A stretch of DNA of 64,000 bases. Origin: Panax quinquefolius (lineage: Eukaryota; Streptophyta; Magnoliopsida; Apiales; Araliaceae). The translations under genes were made by a program, and so were the position numbers. Below the pieces are notes generated by a model that saw only the letters and a program-made list of their open reading frames with translations, was not told the origin of the DNA and made no database searches. Positions 46,617-58,346 of the stretch are shown here, piece after piece. Each line of letters starts with the position of its first letter. Within the stretch, counting starts at the first letter, position 1. The DNA is taken from the NCBI GenBank assembly GCA_020205615.1, contig CM035162.1, positions 34,250,479 to 34,314,478 on the forward strand, given 5' to 3'.

Positions 46617-47238
46617 GAATGGCAACTGAGAATATTAACGGTGGAGTTAATGAGACCGTGGAAACACCTTTAATCACCACCTAGGGGAACGTGCAACAGG
46701 AAGGCAATATTCCTCCTGTAAACAACACCACTGAGCAGACGATGAACGACGGGATGTTTAAGAGCTTTTTGCAGTTCATGCAAAACCAGACGAGGGAGAC
46801 TCGTGTATACGAGATTACGGTGGAAATGATAGCAATGCTGCGCCATTATCACGCAGCTAAGCGATTCGCTTCGGACCACCGAATTTAAGGGAAAGCCGGA
46901 TCCGATCACGGCGGAAACATGGGTCAAGCAAATTACCAAGATATTCGATGTCTTGGGATGCGGAGAAAACGAAGGTTCCATTCGCCACCTTTATGTTCCG
47001 TGGCGAAGGCAGACTTCATCGGTGGGAGTCTGCGTGAAACGTACTCACTGCTTTGCCAGACTCAAGCATGTCTCGAAACGCTTTGAAAACTTTTCAACGA
47101 AAAAATACTTTTCGAAAGTATTCGCCATATGAAAGAGGTAGAGTTTATTAGACTAGAACAAAACAAATATGACGGTGTCCCAATAAGAGGCGAAGTTCAC
47201 AGAGTTATCCAGTTTGCACCTCATTTGGTAGAGAATGG
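46617..47238 (+). pseudogene. Gag fragment of the outer gypsy element
   Basis: It starts MATENINGGVNETVETP with its ATG about 180 bp past the LTR. A stop follows within 25 codons, then NIPPVNNTTE, FKSFLQFMQNQTRETR and, in another frame, FKGKPDPITAETWVKQI, typical of plant gypsy gag (capsid precursor). It ends abruptly at the start of the nested LTR. The nested element has a parallel gag at 50015, which confirms the family. Confidence 0.75.
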
Positions 47239-49832
47239 TGGAGACCCCAACTTATTATTAATGAAATTTAATTTTCTATTTATTATTTTAAAATAGTAAG
47301 GGTTGATTTGATTAATGTGGATAGTTATGGGTAAAATACGCAAATATTTCAAAATAAGCAAGTGGTTATAAAATATTCATTGTTGTTTGGGAATATTCGC
47401 TTGGTCGTGGAATATTCTTTATTGCGCTTGGGAATATTCGCATTTACGGCGCAAATTTTGTGGCCCCATAACTGAAAAGCGATCGATGAAGAAAACGACA
47501 AATATAAGTTGTTTAAAAATAACAACAGAAGTTGTTACCAAGTATCACCGTTAAAATACTTTGGTTTTAAAACACAAGAAGATTACCAGATTGCACTAAT
47601 TATCGATTCTTACGTAAGAAGGCACTACTCAATAATGGTTACGTGAATTATCGCTCAAAGATTTTATCGATTTAATAATTGTCATATTGATATTTTATAT
47701 TATTGTTGTTTCAATAATCACATTACACAAGATTTTTCATTATCGAAGCAATAATTCATATTATCCTAATAATATTATTAGATAACATTATTGGCAATGT
47801 CTAGAAAGTTCTCGCTTAAGGAGAGGTTTGGTCACCTAATCATATGCTACCAAGAAGAGAGAAATTTTATCGAAAGCCCCTCTTCCTGAACCGCCTCGTC
47901 ACAATATCAGGATTCTCAGTAATATTATTTGTGAATAATTAATTATTGATTCATATGATGAGGAAAATATTGATTTTATGTGGATATAGATGGAGAAAAT
48001 TTTAATGTGACAATTGTTGAAAATTGAAATTTTATCTTTTTCCGATAAATAATTATTTAAATGTATTATTATATTTTAATAATATAATAATGGTGATATT
48101 TTTACAACGAATGTGGGATATATGAGTATACGAGGAGGAAGAGTATTTTTGTTTGCAATAAATGTTTAAAACATGTTAAACATGCTCTGTGGACCCCATT
48201 TATCGATCGAAATTTGATTATAAATTTCGTAAAATCGCCTGCTTCTTGTGGATTTCATCAATTTCTTTGGAATTTGGAAAAACTTTCTTCCGCAAAGTTG
48301 TAGAGAATTGAATTTCCTATAAAAAATCATGCGAGATTCAAATTTTCTGATAAAAGGGCTATTTATTATGAATTATTGAAGTTCAAGTTCAAAAATAATT
48401 AATTTTTGAAGTTTAAAATATTTTTAATTACAAAAACGTTTTTTACATTGTTGGGACTCATTTAAATGTGTGTTAAGATTGCTGATTTCAGATGCTAAGT
48501 GTAAGAGAAATTTAATATATATATATATTATTATATTAAATTTTCTATTTTCGCTTTGTGTTCTAAGCAATTTCCTATAAATAGGTGCTTAGTTAGAATT
48601 GAAAATCACACCGTAAATCAAGTTTTCTCTCTATATTATCGAGCGTATATTCTGTGAGTATTTTGAGTATACTTTGAGTATTGCTATACTATGCAAGTTC
48701 AAGTCATAACCTATATCCTGTTTCAACTAAAGTACTGCTTTTCGAGGTAAGTGGATATTATTTTTTTCAGAATGATATTATTTCTTCAATATCATTATGT
48801 TGAAATATCGATCCGAAGTTTTTATCAAATTTGGAACTTTTGGTGCTCTGAGTTACTATTCACGATACTAAGACTATTCACGATACTATTCACATTATTT
48901 ATTCACTTTAATACTAGACTATTCATCGAAAAATGAAAAATTTTCTTTTCGTCTAAAATATCTATTCTCGGATACTAGCTTTGATTGATCCATGTTTTGA
49001 TCATTCTTGAATTTTACACCACTATGATTATTTTTGAGGTATTTTTGACGGGATAAAACAAAGTACTTAATCCTTAATCCTTAATCCTCACATTTTGTTT
49101 CACCGGATTCGCTTTTTAAAATATTTTTTCATCATCTTCACCTTAAAATGATGATATTATGGAATATCTTTGCCCAGAGTAAAGATGAATGATTTTCAAG
49201 AATATCTTTGGCCCAGAAAAAGATGAATGTGTTTAGATGAATACGACTAATCGATGAATATCTTCGCCCTCAGAAAAAAAGATGAATATTTGATTCCGTA
49301 TATATATCGATTGATGTTACAGTGATAAAAGATAGACGATGAACTTTTAAATTCATACATGTAAGATAGTAGTTTGCATTCTCTACTTAACTCTTCTAAT
49401 GAATTATTATTTCCACGCGAATATTGATTTAAAATTTTGTTGCCTATCAGATTCTATTAGATTTTTCCCCGTCAAGACTAATGATAATTTGTTGTATATT
49501 ATCTTAGTCATAATATTCTTTATCGGGCTAGTTGAGCTCACCCTTTTCCTTTTTGTTCCATTTTTCTTCTCGTGAGGCGAGAATATAAATGAGTACGAAG
49601 CCTGGGGTATGGAATGAAGGTTCTAGAGAGAGTTGTTTAGTAGTCCTCACCATTTTTGTAAAATAATGTATCAATAAATGTGATGAGGATTTATTTGAGT
49701 ATAGATATTGTCTGTAAGATAATATTTGTATTCAAACTCACGCTTTACTGTTGTAATAATAAAGTTGTAGTTGTTCGCACTATGTATCGACAACTCGTAA
49801 TGGGTGATGTATACCTATTTTGGGGGCACACA
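47239..49832 (+). repeat. 5' LTR of the inner gypsy element
   Basis: It ends GGGGGCACACA and is followed by the primer site ATGGTATCGTAGCT. It is shorter than the outer LTRs, with fewer ACTATTCA and hairpin units. Confidence 0.8.
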
Positions 49833-50014
49833 ATGGTATCGTAGCTAGGGATATGATCTCCAAGTGAGATCTGGAATAGAACTAGAGGGGAGAGACGAGT
49901 AAATCCTTCGCTAAAGGTGTCCTACCTAAGCTTATTTGTTAGTCGTCAAGATATAGGGATATTATGTGATATATTGATTTCTTTAATTAACCCTTGTTTT
50001 ACGATGATTTGAGA

Positions 50015-53000
50015 ATGTCGAATCGAGAATATTAACAATGGAAATGAGACCGTGGAGACGCTCAGACTTTCACCAACGAGGAGAACGTGCAACAGTCGGC
50101 AATGTTCCTCCCGTGAACAACACCACCGAAAGCGATGATGAACGAGGGATGTTTAGAAGCTTTTTTGCAGCTCATGCAAAATCGCACGAGGGAGACTCGT
50201 GTTCAAAATATAGAGGAAATGATAGCAATTCACGTTGTCACAAACCAAGCAGCTTCAAAAGAGTCAGACCACTGTAATTTAAGGGAAAGCCAGATCCGAT
50301 CACCATGAAACACGGGTCAAGCAAATTACCAAGATATTCGATGTCTCGGGATGCACGGAGGAACAGAAGGTTCCATTCGCCACCTTTATGTTCCATGGCG
50401 AGGCGTATCATCGGTGGAGTCTCAGGAAGCGCACTCCATCCAAATTTCAGACTCAAAGATGTCTTCGGGAGACGCTTTCAGAACTATTTAATGACAAATA
50501 CTTTCCGAAAAGTGTTCATTATACGAAGGAAGTGGAGTTCATCGATTAGAACAAAACAACAATGACGACATTGTCTCAAAGACGAGGCAAAGTTTGCAGA
50601 GTTATCCAGTTTACACCTCATTCGGTGGAGAATGAGGAACGATGACGCGATGTTTCGAGAGGTTTGAAACCCTAGATACGACAATATCTCATTTCTCATA
50701 AATTTTCTCTATTCAGATGTTGTTAAATGTGGCTCAATTGTTAGAGCGAGATAACGAGTATGTTCAACCGAGGGACCATAACCAGATCGCATCTGTAGAT
50801 AGCAACCAATGTAATAATGATAACCAAATGAGAAAGAAACAGATTTGACAAAAATGGTAACCACTCCGTGGTAATCATGGCCATGAAAATAGAAGAAGCG
50901 AAGTCAGAGGAGATTTTAAAAGAGGGAGATTTAACAACGACTATGTGAAGACGACAAAGGTTTAAAGAAGAATCGGTTCTAAGGGGAGGAGAACGACCAC
51001 CCATTATATATGCTATAAATGCGGAAAGAGGGACATATCACCAAACCGCCCACAACAGCTCAAGGTATGCTATAATTGTGGAAAGGAAGGACATATCGCC
51101 GAGATTGTACTTTAATAAACCTAGTTCAATGGGGATTTGACTCAAAAGATCGTCCCCGTAAAAGTCAAAGTCAACGATTCCGGAAGAGCGTTTGTCATGA
51201 TCGGTCAAAATGCGAGGAACCCAAACGAGGTGATCACGGTAAGCTATTTATAAATTTCTGCAAAGTTTATACCTTACTTGATACCGGCATACCCATTCAT
51301 TTATCTCTCCGCATGTGCTCAACGCTTAAACTCGACCGAGAAATTAGACTTTGATCTATCTGTGGAACTCCGCTAGAGAAACTTTCATCACATCCACTCG
51401 CTTATAAATCTTGTTTGATTCAAGTTGGCACCATCACCTTACCGTCAATTTTATCTCTTTAAAGATACTTGCTTTTGATGTGATTTTAGGGATTGATCGT
51501 TAACTACTCATCATGCCAAAATTGATTGTTTTCGTAAGGTCATTAGTTTTCATATTCCTAACCAACCTCGTTGTATTTAATTCAAGCAACTAAACCATTA
51601 AAATCAATCATCGCCATATCTAATCATAAAGCTATTCGCTTATTGAAAAACGGATGTCAAGCTTTCTTAGCCCATGTTATGGATTTGAATAAAGACACGC
51701 CAAATTTGAATAATATTCCCGTTGTTATCGATTTTCCGACGATTTCAAGAACTTCCCTGCCTACCCCGTAACGTGAAGTTGAATTCTTTATTGATCTTGA
51801 ACCCGCACAAAGCCCATTTCTAAAACCCCATATCGAATGGCTCCTATCAACTTCAGAGTTAAAGGTCCAACTACAGAAATTGTTGGACATCTGCTTTCAT
51901 TCTGGCCCTAAGACATCTCCTCGGGTGCTCCTGCTTTATTCAGAAAGAAGAAAGACGGAGTATGCGACTTTTGTATCGACTATCTGAATCGAACCATGTC
52001 ACCATCAAGAATAGGTATCCTCTACCTCGTATTGATGACTTGTTTGACCAACCAGTAAGGGGCACAATTCTTTTCAAAATCGATTTCTTCGCTCGATATC
52101 ATCACCAAGATTAAAACGAGGATATTCCAAAGACCGCCTTTAAACTCAGACGGCATTATGAATTCTTAGTCATGTCTTTCTGATTGACTAATGCTCCCGC
52201 GGCTTTCATGGATATGATGAACCGAGTATTCAAGGAATATTTGATCATTTGTTGTTGTTTTTATTGATGACATCCTCATATATTCCAAAAGTCGTGAAGA
52301 TCATGAGCACCATTTGAAGTCGGTACTCCAAAGGCTTCGTGAAACAAACTATATGCCAAATTGAAGAAATGCGAGTTCGCTTGAGGAAGTAGCATTTCTT
52401 GGGCACGCGGTGTCAAAACATGGAGTATCCGTGGACCCGCCAAGATCAAGCAATACAAAGTCGGGAGCAACCAAGCTTGCGATCAAGTACGAGCTTTTTT
52501 GGGCTTAGTCGGTTATTATCGAGATTCGTGGAAGGGGTTTTCTAATCGCTACTCCATTAACCCAAATTAACTCCTAAGGATACAAAATTCGCTTTGAGCG
52601 AAGAATGCGAGAAGAGTTTCCAAGAGCTTAAGAGGAGACTTATTTCTAAGACTGTTTCTAACAATACCATCCGTTCTTGATGGATTTGTTATCTACAAAT
52701 GATGCTTCGCAAAGGTTTAGATGTGTTCTCATGCAACGTGGGAAAGTCATAGCCTATGCCTCATGACAACTTAAAGAGTATGAGAGGAATTATCCTACTC
52801 ACTGATCTAGAGTCAAGCAATCGTTTTTTGCTAAAAGATATGGAGGCACTATCTATATGGGGAGAAAGTGGAGATATATTCGCACCATAAAAGCCTTAAA
52901 TATTTCTTCACTCAAAAGAACTCAACACGCGCAAAAATGACGCTGGCTCGAGCTATCGAAAGACTACGACCACACTATTCAATACCATCCCGAAAAGTTT

Positions 53001-54536
53001 AACGTGGTAGTCGACGCTGCTGAGTAGAAGATCATATGCGGAATGAGTGCGATGATGTCAAGTATACGACAGAGCCAACTTTAATAGAAAAGTTAAGGTC
53101 GCTCAAGCCACCGAATCCGAGCCGATGCGTATGAAGAAGAAAGAACAAGAAGGAGCTATTCCTAAGCGAGAATCGATGAAGAAGGAATACTTCGAGTCCA
53201 CTCTGCACTTTGTGGTCCCTAACGACTGATTTGAAGTACAAGATTATGATGGAGGCACACAATACACCATTTGCAATCCATCCTCGAAGTACTAAAATGT
53301 ATCGTGATCTTCTACATACATTTTGGTGGAACAATACGAAGAGAGAGATTGCAAAGTTTATCTCAATGTGTTTAACTTGTCAACGGTAAAGGCGAGCATC
53401 TAGTACCTAAGGGTCCGCTGCAGAACCACTTGAGATTCCGAAATGGAAGTGGGAACACATTACCATGGATTTCACACGGGTCTTCCTACTTCGCTTTCTC
53501 AAGGCATCAATGCTATTTGGGTTATTGTTGATAGATTAAACAAAGTTCTCGCTTTTTTTCACCGCCGACACGGAGACTTATTCCTCGAACGCCTTGCTAG
53601 TATGTACGTGAATGAGATTGTGAGGTTGCATGGCATGCCAAGATCCATAGTTTTGGATCGCGACCCAAGATTCACTTCAAGATTTTGGGTTAGCTTGCAA
53701 AAAGCTACGGGCACGGATTTATGATTTAGTTCGCATACCATCCCCAAACCACGGACAATCGTAGAGGACTATTCAAACTCTCAAGATCTATTAAGACTCG
53801 TGGTCCTGACTTCAAGGGCGCTTGGGATAAGTATTTACCATCAGTGGAATTCTCCTACAACAACAAAGCTTATCGTGCAAGTATAAAAAGGCTCCATTCA
53901 AGCATTATATGGACGAAAGTGTCGCTTCCAATATGTTGGGATGAGGTGGGTGAAGCAACATTGTTGGGACCCGAAAGTTAGTACGTATGACTACCGAAAA
54001 GATCCAAATGATTCGACAACGATACAAACCACACAAGATCGACAAAAGAGTTATGCGATCTTCATCGAAAGGACGGGAATTTAGTATAGGGGATCATGTA
54101 TTGTCATGAAGTTACTCCACGGAAGGGAGTTACAAGATTTGGGAAGAGAGGAAAGCTCAATCCACGATTTATCGGTCCATTTCAAATTCTCGACCGAGTA
54201 GGAAATGTAGCCTATAGACTCACTACCTCCGAGTATGTCTCGTGTTTCATAATGTGTTTCATATATCCGTATTTCAGAAATATGTGAAAGACCCAACCAC
54301 GCTTATAGAAGTTAGAACCTGACGAGATAGTCAAGACTTAACGTATGAGGAGGTACCACAAGATCTTGATAGAAGGAGCATGTCCCACGCCAAGAAAGGT
54401 CATACCACAAGTTAAAGTTTTGTGGAGGAATCATGCTATAGAGAAATGACCGGGAATTGAAACGAAAATGAAAGCGAGGTATCCTCACCTTTTCAAACAC
54501 TGTGTACGTGACGCCAATTTCGAGGACGAAATTTCA
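50015..54536 (+). pseudogene. Gag-pol of the inner gypsy element, heavily broken
   Basis: Domains follow in the normal Ty3 order, in shifting frames. Gag runs from about 50015; two CCHC zinc knuckles lie at about 51020-51110 (CYKCGK, CYNCGKEGHIA); protease with LLDTG is near 51280. Reverse transcriptase spans about 51700-52500 ([33 protein letters not shown] near 52260-52285), then RNase H. Integrase (about 53270-54290) has a zinc-binding part ending CLTCQR, then MDF, VLDRDPRFTSRFW and GKLNPRFIGPFQILDRVGNV. The C-terminus reads VIPQVKVLWRNHAIE and YPHLF before the 3' LTR. Many stops and single-base indels rule out function. Confidence 0.85.
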
Positions 54537-54548
54537 TAAGGAGGGAGG

Positions 54549-57120
54549 TCAGAAGACCCCAACTTATTATTAATGAAATTTAATTTTCTCTATTTATTAT
54601 TTTAAAAATAGTAAGGGTTGATTTGATTAATGTGGATAGTTATGGGTAAAATACGCAAATATTTCAAAATAAGCAAGTGGTTATAAAATATTCATTGTTG
54701 TCGGGGAATATTCGTTTGGTCGTGGAATATTCTTGCCGCTTTGGGAATATTCGTATGACACTTGCCAAGCAATTTTTGTGGGCCCCATAACTAAAAAGCG
54801 ATTATCGATGAAGAAAACGACAAATATAAGTTGTTTAAAAATAACAACAGAGTTGTTACCAAGTAATACTGTTAAAATACTCTATGGTTAAAACACAAGA
54901 AGACACCAGATTGCACACAATTATTGATTCTTACGTAAGAAGGCACTACTCAATAATGGTTACAGAATTACCGCTCAAAGATTTTATTTTATCGATTTAA
55001 TAATTGTCATATTGATATTTTATATCATCATTGTTTCAATAATTGTCATTACACAAAGATTTTTTCATTATCGGCAATAATTCATATTATCCTAATAATA
55101 TTATTAGATAACATTATTGGCAATGTCTAGAAAGTTCTGCCTAAGGAGAGGTTTGGTCACCTAATCATACCAAGAAGTGAGAAATTCTTATCGAAAGCCC
55201 CTCTTCCTGAACCGCCTCATCATCATATCAGGATTCTCATAATATTATTTGTGAATAATTAATTATTGATTCATATGATGAGAAAAAATATTGATTTTAT
55301 GTGGATATAGATGGAGAAAAATTTTAATGTGACAATTGTTGAAAATTGAAATTTTATCTTTTTCGATAAAATAATTCATTTAAATGTATTATTATATTTT
55401 AATAATATAATAATGGTGATATTTTTACAACGAATGTGGGATATATGAGTATACGAGGAGGAAGAGTATTTTTGTTGCAATAAATGTTTAAAACATGTTA
55501 AACATGCTCATGGGACCCCATTTATCGATCGAAATTTGATTATTATACCGTAAAATCGCCTCGCTTGTGGATTTCTACAATTTCTGTTTGGAATTTGGAA
55601 AACTTTCTTCTCGCAAAGTTGTAGAGAATTGAATTTCCTATAAAAAAAAAATCGCGAGATTCAATTTTCCGATAAAAGGGCTATTTATTATGAATTATTG
55701 AAGTTCAAGTCTCAAATAATTAATTTTTGGAAGTTTAAAATATTTTTAATTACAAAAACGTTTTTTACATTGTTGGGACTCATTTAACATGTGTTAAGAT
55801 TGCTGATTTCAGATGCTAAGTGTGCGAGAAATTTGTATATATATATATATTATTATATTAAATTTTCTCGCTTTGTGTTCTAAGCAATTTCCTATAAATA
55901 GGTGCTTAGTTTAGAATTGAAAATCACACCGTAAACCGAAGTTTTCTCTCTATATTATCGAGCGTTATTCTTGTGAGTATTTTGAGTATACTTTGAGTAT
56001 TGCTATACTAAGGCAAGTTCAAGTCATAACCTATATCCTGTGTTTCAACTAAGACTTGCCTTTCGAGGTAAGGATATTATTTTTTTCAGAATGATATTAT
56101 TTCTTCAATATCATTATGTTGAAATATCGATCCAAGTTTTTATCAAATTTAGAACTTTTGGTGCTCTGAGTTACTATTCACGATACTAAGACTATTCACG
56201 ATACTTATACTATTCACTTAATACTAAACTATTCATCGAAAAATGAAAAATTTTCTTTTCGTCTAAAAATATCTATTCGATACTAGCTTTGATTGTATCC
56301 ATGTTTTGATCATTCTTGAATTTTACACCACCGTGATTATTTTTGAGGTATTTTTTTTACGTGGATAAAACAAAGTACTAATCCTTAATCCTTAATCCTC
56401 ATCATTTTGTTTCACCGATTCGCTTTTTTTAAAATATTTTCATCATCTTCACCTTAAATGATGATATTATGGAATATCTTTGGCCCTCAGAGTGCAAAGA
56501 TGAATGATTTCTCAAGAATATCTTTGGCCCGTAGTAGCAAAAAGATGAATGTGTGTTTAGATGAACACGACTTAATCGATGAATATCTTCGCCCAGAAGT
56601 AAAAGATGAATATTTGATTCCGTATATATATCGATTGATGTTACAGGATAAAAGATAGACGATGAACTTTTAAATTCATACATGTAAGATAGTAGTTTGC
56701 ATTCTCTACTTAACTCTTCTAATGAATTATTATTTCACCGCGAATATTGATTTAAAAACTTGTTGTCTATCAGTATTCTATTAGATTTTTCCCTCGTCAA
56801 GACTAACGATAATTTGTTGTATATTATCTTAGTCATAATATTCTTTATCGGGCTAGTTGAGCTCACCCTTTTCCTTTTTGTTCCATTTTTCTTCTCGTGA
56901 GGCGAGAATATAAGCGAAGTACGAGCCTGGGTATGGAATGAAGGTTCTAGAGAGAGTTGTTTAGTAGTCCTCACCATTTTGTAAAATAATGTATCAATAA
57001 ATGTGATGAGGATTTATTTGAGTATAGATATTGTCTGAAGATAATATTTGTATTCAAACTCACAGATAATATTTGTATTCAAACTCAATGGGTGATGTAT
57101 ACCTATTTTGGGGTGTCATA
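54549..57120 (+). repeat. 3' LTR of the inner gypsy element
   Basis: It follows the purine tract AAGGAGGGAGG and ends GGGGTGTCATA. It keeps three hairpin units (56470-56620). Confidence 0.8.
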
Positions 57121-58346
57121 AACTCCGTATACGCGATTTGAATGATATTTCTATTGTTAGTAAATTTCCTGATGTATTTCCTGAAGAATTTCTTGGCTTA
57201 CTCCCAAAGTGTGATATTGAATTTTGTATCGACTTTGAACCCGGTACAAAACCCATTTCTAAAATCTCATGGCTCCTATTGAACTTCAGGAGTTAAAAAT
57301 TCAACTATAGAATTTGGTACCGGAGCCTTTATCTGGTGACTTCCTTTGTGGAATGCACCGAAGCCAGACTCTCTGTAGGGGATGCCATATTTGTGCGGTA
57401 GTAAACTGATAGGTGTCATTGTGACGTGCTATCCAAGATTGGGATATGAGTCACAGTTGAGAGTAACCTAAGTCAGTAATCGAAATACGTAGCTTTCTAT
57501 GCTTAGCTGGTTATTATCGAAGATTTTGTGGAAAGATTTTCTCGAATCGCTACTCCATTAACGCAGCTGACTCGTAGAGATACAAAATTCGAATGGAGCA
57601 AGGAATGTGGGAAGAGCTTCGAATAACTCAATAGGAGACTCATTTTGGCACATGTTCTGACCATACCATCCTGGAAAAGTGAACATGGTAGCTGACGTGT
57701 TGAGTAAAAGATCGTATACGAGTACGAATGCGATATTGTCAAAGACTCGTTTCATATAACTTACAAATGATAGATATAGAGTTAAAGACTCTAGGGACTC
57801 ACGTGATGATATACAAGTAGAACCGACTTTAATCGATAAAGTTAAAAACGTTCAAGCTACACCCCGGAGCTGATGAATATAAAGAAAGAGGTACAAGAAG
57901 TTGTTATTCCAAAAGCGAGAATTGGCGAGGTGAGGAAAGCTCAAACCTTCGATTTATTAGTCCATTTGAAATACTAGATCGAATAGGAACTGTGGCCTAT
58001 AGACTCGTTTTACCGCCAAGTATGACGCGTGTTCATAACGGTTTTTTACGTATCGATGTTACGTAAATATGTGGACGAATTCAACCATGTTATTGAAAGT
58101 TAGAACCCATTTAGAGATAGCCAAAGACTTAACGTATGAAGAGGTACCTGTTAAGATTTTGGATAGGAAGGAGCACGTCCTACGTACGAAGGTCATACCA
58201 CAAGTTAAAGTTTTGTGGAGAAACCATGCTATTGAGGAAATGACCTGGGAGTTCGAAACAGAAATGAAAGCGAGGTATCCTCATCTTTTCAAAATACCAG
58301 GTATGTACGTCAATTTCGAGGACGAAATTTCATAAGGAGGGGATGT
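57121..58346 (+). pseudogene. Pol remnant of the outer gypsy element, with intact C-terminus
   Basis: It begins within reverse transcriptase (FPDVFPEEFLG, FCIDFEPGTKPIS), jumps to RT/RNase H pieces (AGYYRRFCG, TKFEWSKECG), then integrase end pieces, then an open stretch at about 58069-58335. That stretch reads DLTYEEVPVKILDRKEHVLR, VIPQVKVLWRNHAIEEMTWE and ARYPHLF, resembling the chromodomain-like tail of Tekay/Del chromoviruses. Such tails guide integration to chromatin. The stop codon is directly followed by the purine tract and the LTR. Gag to mid-RT is missing on this side. Confidence 0.78.

Larger units (their letters stand above)
47239..57120 (+). mobile_element. Inner gypsy element of the same family, nested
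   Basis: The LTRs at 47239-49832 and 54549-57120 (about 2.6 kb) share variants absent from the outer pair, such as GACCCCAACTTATTATTAAT and ATACGCAAATATTTCAAAAT. They enclose a broken gag-pol. The ends are worn (TGGAGACCCC, TCAGAAGACC), and no clear target duplication is seen. The 3' LTR has a deletion near its end with a short duplication (57040-57085). Confidence 0.78.
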
